Source of the DNA: Boseongicola sp.
Lineage (GTDB): Bacteria > Pseudomonadota > Alphaproteobacteria > Rhodobacterales > Rhodobacteraceae
Assembly (NCBI GenBank): GCA_014075275.1
Contig: CP046179.1
Coordinates: 629,932 to 693,931, forward strand
Direction: 5' to 3'
DNA length: 64,000 bases
The notes beneath the pieces are model-generated. The model ran no database searches. It saw only the letters and a program-made list of their open reading frames with translations, and had not been told where the DNA came from. Every line of letters begins with the position of its first letter. Position 1 is the stretch's first letter. Below are positions 53,726 to 62,368 of this stretch, in pieces. A program made the position numbers and the translations under genes.

Positions 53726-56700
53726 ATGTCAGTTGCACGCGCATCTATAAATCGTCCACTGTTCACGTGGCTTATTATGCTGGCCTGCATCTTTGGTGGG
53801 CTGTGGGGCTTCATGACCCTTGGTCGTCTGGAAGACCCGGCATTTACGATTAAGCAGGCCGTCGTCATCACGCAATACCCCGGCGCATCTGCCGAGCAGG
53901 TCGCCATTGAAGTTTCTGAACCGCTGGAATCGGCCATACAGAATCTTGGCGAAGTAAATCGTATCTCGTCGATCAACCAACCCGGACGGTCGATCATTGA
54001 TGTTGAAATTCGCGACACATTTGACGGCACCGAATTGCCGCAGATTTGGGACAAGCTGCGCGCTCGTGTGTCCGATGCTGCGGGCAATCTGCCCGACGGT
54101 GTGCAACAGCCCAGGGTCAACGACCAATTTGGTGATGTCTTCGGTTTGTACTATGCCGTAACAGCGCCTGGATTGACCGACGCTGAGATACACCAGCTTG
54201 GGACATTCCTGCGCCGTGAAATTCTTGCTGTGGACGGCGTTGCTGATGTGGCGCTGACCGGATTGCCGGAAGAGGCGATCTTTGTGGACGCTATTCCGTC
54301 GCTCACAACATCGCAGAACGTTTCGCCGCTGGCATTTTTGAATGCAATATCAACCGCTAACAGCGTAACTGACGCAGGATCAGTCAGCTCTGACAGCGCT
54401 GAAACCGTTATAGCTTATCCAGAAGGGTCAGATTCAGTCAGTGAAATCGCAGGCCTTACTGTCGGCATCGGCGGCGAAGTTTTGAACCTGATCGATCTAG
54501 CACAGGTGTCACGCGGGCGGGTTGATACGCCGCCGGTTCTCATCCGTTTCAACGGCGAAGAGGCCTTTACCATCGGCGTGGCAGGCTTGCCGAACGAAAA
54601 TATCGTCGATGTCGGATATCGGGTGGTTGATCGTGTGGCCGAGCTGGAAAATGACATCCCCTATGGTGTCGAACTGCATCCAATTTATGAGCAGCACGTA
54701 GTCGTTGAAACCGCATCGAATGACTTCCTGGTCAATCTGGCGATGTCCGTCGGCATCGTTGTGATCGTATTGGCTTTGTTCATGGGGTGGCGCGCTTCCA
54801 TCGTAGTTGGCGGCACCTTGTTGCTGACCGTGGTCGGAACGCTTTTCTTCATGGCACTGTTCTCGATTGAGATGGAACGTATTTCCCTCGGGGCATTGAT
54901 TATTGCTATGGGCATGCTGGTGGACAACGCGATCGTGGTCGCGGAAGGCATGCAGATATCCATGCAATCGGGCAAGAAATCCCGCCAGGCGGCAACCGAT
55001 GTTGCCGGGCGCACCCAAGTGCCATTGCTGGGCGCAACGGTGATTGGCATCATGGCGTTTGCGGGTATTGGATTGTCGCCGGATTCGACTGGCGAATTCA
55101 TGTTCTCTCTCTTTGCGGTAATCGGTATTTCGCTGCTGTTAAGCTGGATACTGGCTATCACGGTAACGCCGTTGTTGGCGCACTATCTGTTCAAGACGGG
55201 CGACGCTGAGAGCGATCATGACCCTTACGGTGGCGGCCTGTTCCGGGCGTATGGGGCGGTCTTGCGTCTTGCGCTTCGAGTGCGCTGGCTGGTCTTGGTG
55301 CTGCTCGTTGGAGTCACCGTGGCCTGTTATGCCGGGTTTGGCATGATCAAACAGCAGTTCTTCCCCAATTCGAATACACCTTTGTTCTTCGTGCACTACA
55401 AACTGCCACAAGGCACACCCATCAATCAGACGGCGGAAGACCTGACGCTGATGGAAGCATGGCTGTCAGAGCAGGAGAACGTGGTTTCGGTTGCGTCCTT
55501 CGTCGGGCAGGGCGCTGACCGCTTCTTGTTGACCTATGCGGGCGAACGCCCGAACTCCAGTTATGGTCATTTGATCATTCGCACTGAAAATATCGAACAA
55601 ATTCCGCCGCTAAGAGCAAAGCTGGATGCCTTTGGGGCCGAGAATTTCCCGGGCGGTGAGTTCCGCACTGAGCGTATGGTCTTTGGTCCCGGTGGTGGTG
55701 CACCAATCGAACTTCGTTATTCAGGTTCCGACCCCGCCGTATTACGGGAATTGGCGGCGCGGGGCGCCGAAGTGATGGCAGGTGCAAGCGAAAACCTGAT
55801 GCATCTAAGAACAAACTGGCGCGAGCAGGAACTGGTCCTGCGCCCACTCTATTCAACTGACCGCGCACAGGCTGCAGGTATTACCCGTGACGATGTAGCG
55901 GCAACGTTATTGTTTGCGACAGACGGCATCCGGGGAGGCACTTATCGCGACGGAGAGCGTCAGATTCCGATCATTGCGCGGGTGCTTGAAGAAGGCGGCG
56001 TCGCTCTGCTGGATCAAGTCGTCTATTCCCAGACCGCAGGCGATTTTGTGCCTTTGGAACAAGTGGTTGATGGGATGGAGGTGTTGACCGAGAACACGCT
56101 TTATCACCGACGTGACAGGGTGGCGACAATCACTGTCCAAGCCGATGTGCCGCCGGAAGTCACTGCGGCCTCTGTCCATTCAGAGATCCGTGCGGCAGTT
56201 GAATTGCTGGCGCTTCCGCCAGGGTATTCTATGGCCTGGGGTGGCGAGTTCGAAAACTCATCCAACGCCAATGAAAGCCTCCGCCGGCAACTGCCAATCA
56301 GTTTGCTGATTATGGTCCTGATTTCGGTCATTCTATTCAATGCGTTGCGCCAACCGCTGATCATTTGGCTGCTGGTGCCGATGTCAGTCAATGGTGTTGT
56401 GTTGGGGCTGCTTGGCACCGGCTTACCATTCACATTTACCGCACTTCTGGGCCTTCTCAGCCTATCGGGGATGTTGATCAAGAATGGCATTGTGCTGGTC
56501 GAAGAAATCGACCTTGTGCGCAAGGATGGCTTGGGATTGGACGACGCCATTGTGAAAGCCTGTGTGTCGCGTCTGCGGCCTGTGGTTTTGGCTGCGGCAA
56601 CGACCATTCTGGGGATGGCACCGCTTTTGGGTGATGCCTTCTTCGTCTCGATGGCAGTGACGATCATGGGCGGGCTGGCGTTTGCGTCGATCCTGACATT

Positions 56701-56785
56701 GATCGCGGCGCCGGTTCTGTATCGGTTGTTCTTCTTCCGTGCGGCGCGACCAGCGGCCATGTCGCCTGAAGCAGTGCCAGCCTAA
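53726..56785 (+). CDS. RND family efflux transporter, inner-membrane pump
   Basis: A 1019-residue AcrB/HAE-type proton antiporter. It has an N-terminal membrane helix (FTWLIMLACIFGGLWGFMTL), two large periplasmic loops and two six-helix bundles. The fourth-helix motif ISLGALIIAMGMLVDNAIVVAEGM carries the proton-relay aspartate. The C-terminal repeat contains LLSLSGMLIKNGIVLVEEIDLVRKDGLGLDDAIVKACVSRLRPVVLAAATTILGMAPL. With its adaptor it exports hydrophobic or toxic compounds across both membranes. A clear terminator follows. Confidence 0.94.
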   Translation: MSVARASINRPLFTWLIMLACIFGGLWGFMTLGRLEDPAFTIKQAVVITQYPGASAEQVAIEVSEPLESAIQNLGEVNRISSINQPGRSIIDVEIRDTFDGTELPQIWDKLRARVSDAAGNLPDGVQQPRVNDQFGDVFGLYYAVTAPGLTDAEIHQLGTFLRREILAVDGVADVALTGLPEEAIFVDAIPSLTTSQNVSPLAFLNAISTANSVTDAGSVSSDSAETVIAYPEGSDSVSEIAGLTVGIGGEVLNLIDLAQVSRGRVDTPPVLIRFNGEEAFTIGVAGLPNENIVDVGYRVVDRVAELENDIPYGVELHPIYEQHVVVETASNDFLVNLAMSVGIVVIVLALFMGWRASIVVGGTLLLTVVGTLFFMALFSIEMERISLGALIIAMGMLVDNAIVVAEGMQISMQSGKKSRQAATDVAGRTQVPLLGATVIGIMAFAGIGLSPDSTGEFMFSLFAVIGISLLLSWILAITVTPLLAHYLFKTGDAESDHDPYGGGLFRAYGAVLRLALRVRWLVLVLLVGVTVACYAGFGMIKQQFFPNSNTPLFFVHYKLPQGTPINQTAEDLTLMEAWLSEQENVVSVASFVGQGADRFLLTYAGERPNSSYGHLIIRTENIEQIPPLRAKLDAFGAENFPGGEFRTERMVFGPGGGAPIELRYSGSDPAVLRELAARGAEVMAGASENLMHLRTNWREQELVLRPLYSTDRAQAAGITRDDVAATLLFATDGIRGGTYRDGERQIPIIARVLEEGGVALLDQVVYSQTAGDFVPLEQVVDGMEVLTENTLYHRRDRVATITVQADVPPEVTAASVHSEIRAAVELLALPPGYSMAWGGEFENSSNANESLRRQLPISLLIMVLISVILFNALRQPLIIWLLVPMSVNGVVLGLLGTGLPFTFTALLGLLSLSGMLIKNGIVLVEEIDLVRKDGLGLDDAIVKACVSRLRPVVLAAATTILGMAPLLGDAFFVSMAVTIMGGLAFASILTLIAAPVLYRLFFFRAARPAAMSPEAVPA

Positions 56786-56791
56786 AACGTA

Positions 56792-56817
56792 AAGCCCCGC
56801 AATGGTTTGCGGGGCTT
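56792..56817. terminator. Bidirectional intrinsic terminator
   Basis: An 11-bp perfect stem AAGCCCCGCAA / TTGCGGGGCTT with a TGGT loop, followed by TCTT on the plus strand and preceded by A-rich sequence for the minus strand. It sits between the convergent RND pump and iolB genes. Confidence 0.9.
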
Positions 56818-56826
56818 CTTAAACTA

Positions 56827-57669
56827 TCATTTAAACTTCGCGACCATATCCATGATGCCGGGAATGGTATGCAGTTGCTCGGCATGAGTTGGCTGAAAAT
56901 ATTGCTTCAGACTGCGCTGGCTGAGACCCCCCAGAATGGTGAAGTAATACATCTCGTAACCGGGCAGGGCGCAGCAGGGGTGATAGCCCTTGTCGATCAT
57001 GATCGTTGAGCCATCGACGATGTGATAGGCGTCGCCTGGTTCATTATCGACGCGCTGGAGCATCTGAAGGCCCGAGCCGTAGTCGGGCTTGAAGCGAAAG
57101 TTATAGGTCTCGTCGTGGCGTGACTCGTCTGGCAGACGATCTGTATCATGCTTGTGGCTGGGAAAGCCAGACCAGCCGCCAGCGCCGACTGTAAATAGCT
57201 CGCTTACCAGCAATCGACCCACGCGATCATGTTGATTTGCACCGAGGATATGCTTGATCTTGCGGTGGGTTTTGGTGTCGTCCGAGCCGTATTGGACAAG
57301 ATCAATCTCGGCCTTGCGGACTGCAAAGGGTTTCAGTTGCTCGGCGTATTTCGCCCCGGCGATAAAGACTTCAGCGGTCCCGGATCGGCAGGTAATGCGT
57401 GCGCCCATATCGGTGGGCACGTAGACTCCCTCTGGTTCGCCATCCCAGACATCTTCGCCGCGATTGCCGATGTCAGCGAAGGTTTCGCCACCGGTTTCGA
57501 CCGTTACTGTGCCTGTGGCTGGGGCAATGCAGGTTTCGAAGTCAGTCAGGCGATAGTCGAAAGTCTCACCTTCTTTCAGCTTGACGATGTTGAAATAATT
57601 CAGCGGTACCAATTCGTTATCGACATCGACAATGGGTTTGTTCTGATTGTCGAACGGGGGGATATGCAT
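56827..57669 (-). CDS. iolB: 5-deoxy-glucuronate isomerase
   Basis: A 280-residue bicupin that converts 5-deoxy-D-glucuronate to 2-deoxy-5-keto-D-gluconate in myo-inositol breakdown. IolB-specific sequence includes GGWSGFPSHKHDTDRLPDESRHDETYNFRFKPDYG, carrying the metal-binding His/Glu set, and GDAYHIVDGSTIMIDKGYHPCCALPGYEMYYFTILGG. It is divergent from a Gfo/Idh gene, with a perfect palindromic operator between them, which links the two operons. Confidence 0.93.
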   Translation of the reverse strand: MHIPPFDNQNKPIVDVDNELVPLNYFNIVKLKEGETFDYRLTDFETCIAPATGTVTVETGGETFADIGNRGEDVWDGEPEGVYVPTDMGARITCRSGTAEVFIAGAKYAEQLKPFAVRKAEIDLVQYGSDDTKTHRKIKHILGANQHDRVGRLLVSELFTVGAGGWSGFPSHKHDTDRLPDESRHDETYNFRFKPDYGSGLQMLQRVDNEPGDAYHIVDGSTIMIDKGYHPCCALPGYEMYYFTILGGLSQRSLKQYFQPTHAEQLHTIPGIMDMVAKFK

Positions 57670-57761
57670 CTGGGATTTGTCCTATTTCTCGGGGTCGTGA
57701 CAGCATTTGTTGCGTAGCCGACGTTTGCCAGTTGCGCCTGTCGTCGGCTCAGGATACTAAT

Positions 57762-57781
57762 TTTTGCAACCGGTTGCAAAA
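57762..57781. promoter_or_regulatory. Palindromic operator (LacI-family type)
   Basis: A perfect 20-bp palindrome TTTTGCAACCGGTTGCAAAA lies in the divergent iolB / Gfo-Idh intergenic region, 23 bp before the Gfo-Idh start. The central CpG-type core and TTGCAACCGGTTGCAA form are typical of LacI-family operators. No LacI-type regulator gene is visible in the window. Confidence 0.8.
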
Positions 57782-57803
57782 CAGAATCTCGGTGCGGTGT
57801 GAC

Positions 57804-58910
57804 ATGGCGGAAATTGGCATTGGAATCGTCGGTGGCGGCTATATGGGCAAGGCGCATTCAGCGGCTTTTGCCAGTGTCGGAACTGTGTTTGAAACCAAAC
57901 TGAAGCCCCGACTTGAGATGATTTGCGGGTCTTCCCCGGAGAGCGGCACACGCTATGCCGAAGCGTTTGGATTTGCTCGTGCTGCCAGGGATTGGCAAGA
58001 GCTTGTCAACGATCCAAAGGTCGAGGCCGTTGTTATTGCATCGCCTCAAGCCACGCACTTAGAGATTGCAGAAGCGGCGTTCGCGCTTGGCAAACCTGTG
58101 ATGTGCGAAAAGCCCATGGGATTGGACGTTACACAAGCCGCGGCCATGGCTTCGGCGGCGGAAAAATCGGGTGCGGCCAACATGGTCGCCTATAACTACA
58201 TCCGCACACCCGCCTCTCAGTTTGCCCGCCAGTTGATCGCCGAAGGTAAACTCGGCCAGATCACCTGGTTTCGCGCCGAACATAACGAAGATTTCCACGG
58301 CGATCCCGAAGGCGGCGTTTCACCGTGGCGGTATAAGGGCGACGCGAACGGATGTTTAGGCGATCTTGCTCCACATATTATTAACGCAGCGCACGCTCTG
58401 ATGGGCCCAATGGTCGAATTGAACGCGATGATCGAAACTGTTCACCCCGAGCGGGACGGCCTGCCGGTGACCAACGACGATCAGATGCAAATGATGGTGC
58501 GATTTGAAAACGGGGTGATGGGGCATATCAGCGCCAGCCGCGTCGCGACGGGGCGTAAGATGGGCTATGCCTATGAAATTGCTGGCACTAAGGGCGCAAT
58601 CCGTTTTGATCAGGAAGACCAGAACGCAATCTGGTTTTACGAGGTCGATGTCGAGCCGGCCTATCGGGGTTTCCGTAAGATCCTGGCTGGGCCTGCCCAT
58701 CCTGACTACGAGGCGTTTTGCAAAGGTGCCGGGCATGGTACCGGCTATCAGGATCAGATCATAATCGAGGCCAAGGACTTCTTAACCGCCATTGACAGCG
58801 GAAAAGCAGTCTGGCCAACGTTTGAAGAGGGCCTTCAGGTCCAACGTGTCGTCGCCGCTGCGCGGGCTTCTCAGGCTGCGCGCAACTGGCAATCTGTTGC
58901 AGATTTTTAA
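57804..58910 (+). CDS. Gfo/Idh/MocA family oxidoreductase
   Basis: A 368-residue NAD(P)-dependent sugar or cyclitol dehydrogenase. ATG 57804 gives a Rossmann fold at the start (IGIVGGGYMGKAHSAAF). Family motifs are VIASPQATHLEIAEAAFALGKPVMCEKPMGLDVTQA, where the Lys of CEKP is catalytic, and GDLAPHIINAAH with the catalytic Asp/His pair. The C-terminal sheet domain ends EEGLQVQRVVAAARASQAARNW. It is the first gene of a three- or four-gene run with the isomerase and the second Gfo/Idh gene. An upstream in-frame ATG would overlap the operator, so it is rejected. Confidence 0.9.
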   Translation: MAEIGIGIVGGGYMGKAHSAAFASVGTVFETKLKPRLEMICGSSPESGTRYAEAFGFARAARDWQELVNDPKVEAVVIASPQATHLEIAEAAFALGKPVMCEKPMGLDVTQAAAMASAAEKSGAANMVAYNYIRTPASQFARQLIAEGKLGQITWFRAEHNEDFHGDPEGGVSPWRYKGDANGCLGDLAPHIINAAHALMGPMVELNAMIETVHPERDGLPVTNDDQMQMMVRFENGVMGHISASRVATGRKMGYAYEIAGTKGAIRFDQEDQNAIWFYEVDVEPAYRGFRKILAGPAHPDYEAFCKGAGHGTGYQDQIIIEAKDFLTAIDSGKAVWPTFEEGLQVQRVVAAARASQAARNWQSVADF

Positions 58911-58928
58911 GATAAGAGGTTGATGCCT

Positions 58929-59822
58929 ATGAGCATTCGCATCGGCAATGCACCCTGTTCCTGGGGTGTTGAATTCGCAATTGACCCGCGCAATCCGCCC
59001 TGGCGACAGGTGCTGAAGGAAAACGCCGAGGCCGGGTATAAGGGCATCGAGCTTGGACCTGTGGGCTATATGCCTGAGGATCCGGCAATACTGTCGGATG
59101 CTTTGGCCGAGCATGATCTGACCCTGATCGGGGGCGTTGTGTTCCGGCCATTCTCGGATCCGGCGCAGTGGGATGACGTCATGGACGGGTCCGTTCGGAC
59201 CTGCAAGGCGCTGGCCGCCCATGGTGCGCAACAGCTTGTTTTGATTGACGCAATTTCACCGCGCCGGGCACCGACTGCGGGCCGTGCGGGTGAAGCTGAG
59301 CAGATGGATGCGGCTGAATGGGCGGCGTTTCGCGATAAGATCGCGATCGTGGCCAAGATGGGGGCCGGGGAATACGGGCTGACTGTGGGCATTCATGCCC
59401 ATGCCGGTGGGTTCATGGACTTTGAGCCTGAGTTGGAGCGGTTGCTGTCAGAGGTTGATGAGAGCATTCTGAAGATCTGCTTTGATACTGGCCATCATTC
59501 CTATGCTGGCTTTGATCCGGTCGGTTTCATGAAGCGTTATGTGGATCGCATAAGTTACATGCATTTCAAGGATATCGATCCTAAAATTAAAGCAGAAGTG
59601 ATCGAAAACCGCACCGGCTTTTATGACGCTTGCGGTCAAGGAATTTTCTGCAATCTGGGCGATGGGGACGTGGATTTCCCCGCTGTTCGCCAGGTGCTTC
59701 TGGACGCCGGTTTCGAGGGCTGGTGCACGGTTGAGCAGGACTGCGATCCGACACTGGATGTCGATCCTATCGGCGATGCGCGGGCCAATCGCGAATATCT
59801 GGAAAGCATCGGATTTAGCTGA
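58929..59822 (+). CDS. TIM-barrel sugar isomerase/epimerase (IolE-like)
   Basis: A 297-residue AP-endonuclease-2/xylose-isomerase-like barrel. The start SIRIGNAPCSWGVEF and the GYKGIELGPVGYMPED segment resemble inosose dehydratase IolE and related inosose isomerases. Metal-binding positions appear in VGIHAHAGGFMDFEPELE, ICFDTGHHSYAGFDP, YMHFKDID and CTVEQDCDPTLDV. An ATG at 58923 is also possible. Neighbouring iolB and two Gfo/Idh enzymes support a cyclitol pathway; the exact reaction is uncertain. Confidence 0.87.
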   Translation: MSIRIGNAPCSWGVEFAIDPRNPPWRQVLKENAEAGYKGIELGPVGYMPEDPAILSDALAEHDLTLIGGVVFRPFSDPAQWDDVMDGSVRTCKALAAHGAQQLVLIDAISPRRAPTAGRAGEAEQMDAAEWAAFRDKIAIVAKMGAGEYGLTVGIHAHAGGFMDFEPELERLLSEVDESILKICFDTGHHSYAGFDPVGFMKRYVDRISYMHFKDIDPKIKAEVIENRTGFYDACGQGIFCNLGDGDVDFPAVRQVLLDAGFEGWCTVEQDCDPTLDVDPIGDARANREYLESIGFS

Positions 59823-59836
59823 TTTCGGGCTGTCTG

Positions 59837-59869
59837 TATCGCGTCGGTATCACGTCGGTATTACGTCGG
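59837..59869. repeat. Three 11-bp tandem repeats
   Basis: TATCGCGTCGG, TATCACGTCGG and TATTACGTCGG follow each other without spacers between the isomerase gene and the second Gfo/Idh gene. They may be a small expansion or repeated regulator sites. Confidence 0.8.
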
Positions 59870-59905
59870 TGCCAGCGCACGCACCTTTAAGGTTGAGGTA
59901 ACGAA

Positions 59906-61063
59906 ATGACAAAGTTGAAGTGGGGCATGATCGGCGGCGGAGAAGGCAGCCAGATCGGACCGGCACATCGTTTGGGCTCGGGCCTGGATGGCGAGTTTGC
60001 GTTTACGGCGGGCGCATTGGATCACCGCCCCGATGCCGGGCGCGAATATGGCCGGCGATTGGGGCTGGATGCGGATCGCAGTTATGGCGACTGGCGCGAG
60101 ATGCTGGAAGGTGAGCGCGGGCGCGAGGATCGGGTAGATCTGGTCACTGTCGCAACGCCGAATTCGACACACTACGAGATCACCAAGGCGTTCCTTGCTG
60201 CTGGGTTCAATGTGCTGTGCGAAAAGCCGATGACGATGACGGTGGACGAAGGCGAAGACATCGTGCACACCGCCAAGGCTGCGGGTAAAATCTGTGCGGT
60301 GAATTACGGTTATTCCGGCTATTCGCTGGTGCGGCACATGCGGGCGATGGTGGCGCGGGGCGATCTGGGCCGCGTGCGATTGGTCGTGGCTGAGTTTGCC
60401 CATGGGCATCACGCCGATGCCGAGGATGCAGATAATCCGCGCGTGCGTTGGCGCTATGACCCGGCACAGGCTGGGGTTTCGGCGCAGTTTGCGGATTGCG
60501 GCATTCACGCGATGCATATGGCGTCGTTCGTGACCGGGCAGGAAGTTGAGAAGTTGTCTGCGGATATCGTTTCCGCCATTGCCAGCCGCGAGTTGGAAGA
60601 CGACGCTATGGTGAACTTTCGCATGGATGGCGGTGCTGTTGGGCGGCTTTGGACGTCTTCGGTAGCCATTGGACGTCAGCATGGTTTGGGTATTCAGGTC
60701 TTTGGCGAAAAGGGCGGGTTGCGCTGGTCGCAGGAACAGCCGAACCAACTGTATTGGATGCCGCTGAACGAACGCTTGCAGGTGATCGAGCGCGGGGCAG
60801 GTGGGTTGTCGCCTGAGGCGGATCGTTCCAGCCGCGTGACGGTAGGTCATTCTGAGGGGATGCCACTGGCGTTTGCCAACATCTACACTGATCTGGCCGA
60901 GGCGATCCGAGCTGAGAAAGACGGCCGCGCGATGGACCCGGCGGCGAACCTGTATCCGCGGGCCGAAGATGGTCTGCGGTCGATGGCGGCAGTTTTTGCC
61001 GTTGCTGACAGCGGCAAGCGCGATGGCGAATGGGTGGATGCGCGGCCGCCAATGTTCCGCTAA
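59906..61063 (+). CDS. Gfo/Idh/MocA family oxidoreductase, second copy
   Basis: A 385-residue dehydrogenase. It has the N-terminal motif WGMIGGGEGSQIGPAHRLG, then DLVTVATPNSTHYEITKAFLAAGFNVLCEKPMTMTVDEGEDIV with the EKP lysine, and DCGIHAMHMASFVTGQEVEKLSAD. It differs strongly from the first Gfo/Idh protein, so it is not a recent duplicate. The DNA here is visibly richer in G and C than the 20-50 kb region. It is followed after 9 bp by the FAH-family gene. Confidence 0.9.
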   Translation: MTKLKWGMIGGGEGSQIGPAHRLGSGLDGEFAFTAGALDHRPDAGREYGRRLGLDADRSYGDWREMLEGERGREDRVDLVTVATPNSTHYEITKAFLAAGFNVLCEKPMTMTVDEGEDIVHTAKAAGKICAVNYGYSGYSLVRHMRAMVARGDLGRVRLVVAEFAHGHHADAEDADNPRVRWRYDPAQAGVSAQFADCGIHAMHMASFVTGQEVEKLSADIVSAIASRELEDDAMVNFRMDGGAVGRLWTSSVAIGRQHGLGIQVFGEKGGLRWSQEQPNQLYWMPLNERLQVIERGAGGLSPEADRSSRVTVGHSEGMPLAFANIYTDLAEAIRAEKDGRAMDPAANLYPRAEDGLRSMAAVFAVADSGKRDGEWVDARPPMFR

Positions 61064-61072
61064 GACCTGATC

Positions 61073-61765
61073 ATGGCTTTTGTGATTGATCCACCCGAAG
61101 TGCCGTCTTTGCCGGTTGTCGGCAGTGACGACCGGTTCCCGGTGCGGCGCATATTTTGTGTTGGACGTAACTATGCGGCGCACGCGCGCGAGATGGGAAA
61201 CGATCCGGATCGCGGGGCGCCATTTTTCTTTATGAAGCCCGGCGACAGTTTGGCGGAAGGCGGCACCACTATCGTCTACCCACCTGAAACCGAGGACTTG
61301 CACCACGAAGGCGAATTGGTAGTCGCCATAGGCAGGGGCGGCAGCGATATCGCAGTCGACGATGCCGAGGCTCATATCTGGGGTTACGCCGCAGGGATCG
61401 ACCTGACGCGGCGCGATATGCAGGCGGTGGCCAAAGAACGGTCGCGTCCCTGGGACTTTTCGAAGGGGTTCGATCACTCGGGCGTGGTTGGGCCGGTCCA
61501 CGCGGTTGCGGATGTGGGGCATTTGAAGGCTGGCGTGTTGCGGCTGACGGTTGATGGCGAAGAACGACAGAACGGTGATCTGGCAGATATGATCTGGCCA
61601 ACGGCGGACGTGATTTCCTTTATTTCCAGATCAATGGCTCTGGCGGCTGGCGACCTGATCATGACAGGCACTCCGGCAGGTGTTAGTGCTTTGGTCCCTG
61701 GCGACGAAGTGCGTGTCGAGATTGCCGGACTACAAGATATGTCAGTGCGCATTGCCTCAAGGTAA
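61073..61765 (+). CDS. FAH family hydrolase (fumarylpyruvate hydrolase-like)
   Basis: A 230-residue FAH-fold protein of the short subgroup. Motifs are IFCVGRNYAAHAREMGNDP, PFFFMKPGDSL, the metal ligands of LHHEGELVVAIGRGG, GYAAGIDLTRRDMQ and RPWDFSKGFDHSGVVGPV, then GDLIMTGTPAGVSALVPGD. The family includes fumarylpyruvate hydrolase, acylpyruvases and decarboxylases acting on 2-keto acids. Its place after the inositol/sugar genes suggests that it cleaves or tautomerises a keto-acid intermediate. It is not closely similar to the FAH protein at 33696. Confidence 0.88.
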   Translation: MAFVIDPPEVPSLPVVGSDDRFPVRRIFCVGRNYAAHAREMGNDPDRGAPFFFMKPGDSLAEGGTTIVYPPETEDLHHEGELVVAIGRGGSDIAVDDAEAHIWGYAAGIDLTRRDMQAVAKERSRPWDFSKGFDHSGVVGPVHAVADVGHLKAGVLRLTVDGEERQNGDLADMIWPTADVISFISRSMALAAGDLIMTGTPAGVSALVPGDEVRVEIAGLQDMSVRIASR

Positions 61766-61862
61766 CGATCTCTGACCCAGAGATCGCGGGCGGAAACTCG
61801 AGAGAGTTTCCGAACTCCGATTTTCGCAACGAAAATCAGTTCTGAAGCCCGTGTCGGGCTTC
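61766..61862. other. Four consecutive stem-loops, the last terminator-like
   Basis: Perfect or near-perfect hairpins follow each other: CGATCTCTG/CAGAGATCG (61766-61786), CGGAAACTC/GAGTTTCCG (61791-61812), GATTTTCG/CGAAAATC with an outer AACT/AGTT (61813-61841), and GAAGCCCG/CGGGCTTC (61844-61862). They fill the gap between the convergent FAH and hiuH genes. The last may terminate transcription; the whole resembles a dispersed repetitive intergenic unit. Confidence 0.8.
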
Positions 61863-61863
61863 G

Positions 61864-62217
61864 CTAGCTGCCGCGATAGGTGGAATATCCAAAAGGCGAA
61901 AGCAGAAGCGGCACGTGGTAGTGGGTGTCTTCGTCCATACCAAACCGGATCGGGATTTGGTCCAGAAACAGCGGATCGCCGGACGCCTGGCCAGTCTTGC
62001 GCAAATAGTCACCGGTGAAGAATATCAGTTCGTAAGTACCGGTTTTGAAATTTGCCTGGGCCAAAATCGGCGAGTCGGTGCGCCCATCGTCATTGGTCAC
62101 ATCCTCGGCAATCTTTTGGTGTGCATTTCCCGACACCCGGTACAGCGCAATTTTGATCCCCTTTGCAGGCACGCCGCGCGCCGTGTCCAAAACATGGGTG
62201 GATAGATAGCCGGGCAT
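61864..62217 (-). CDS. uraH: 5-hydroxyisourate hydrolase
   Basis: A 117-residue transthyretin-like enzyme that opens 5-hydroxyisourate to OHCU in uric acid breakdown. ATG 62217 follows CAGGAGGCAG; the longer open frame upstream has no similarity. Family features are LSTHVLDTARGVPAKGIKIALYR with the active-site His, DGRTD with its Arg, HYHVPLLLSPFGYSTYRGS, and the diagnostic C-terminal YRGS tetrapeptide. It is divergent from the puuE-uraD gene. Confidence 0.95.
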   Translation of the reverse strand: MPGYLSTHVLDTARGVPAKGIKIALYRVSGNAHQKIAEDVTNDDGRTDSPILAQANFKTGTYELIFFTGDYLRKTGQASGDPLFLDQIPIRFGMDEDTHYHVPLLLSPFGYSTYRGS

Positions 62218-62251
62218 TGGCTGCCTCCTGGTTGGTAACCTGGCTATAATC

Positions 62252-62325
62252 AATAGAATTTGGTGCGACGGAAAGGGGCTGCGTACAGATAGTCTTTCCA
62301 TTATTATTTGAAAATAAATTCTATT
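62252..62325. promoter_or_regulatory. Divergent uraH / puuE promoter region with a distant inverted repeat
   Basis: AATAGAATTT (62252-62261) and its exact complement AAATTCTATT (62316-62325) are 54 bp apart in the AT-rich 151-bp gap between the divergent genes. They may be paired binding sites of a purine-catabolism regulator. Confidence 0.4.
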
Positions 62326-62368
62326 ATTTTGTCCTACAACCAGAAGAACAGGAAATGGCACGGATTCT

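Noticed and set aside
53729-56760. Several long minus-strand ORFs opposite the RND pump
   Set aside because: All lie inside the plus-strand pump gene, lack ribosome-binding sites and show no recognisable domain.
59861-61522. A 553-residue minus-strand ORF
   Set aside because: It is a long open shadow of two well-supported plus-strand genes in GC-rich DNA; its sequence is Arg/His/Pro-rich and lacks domains.
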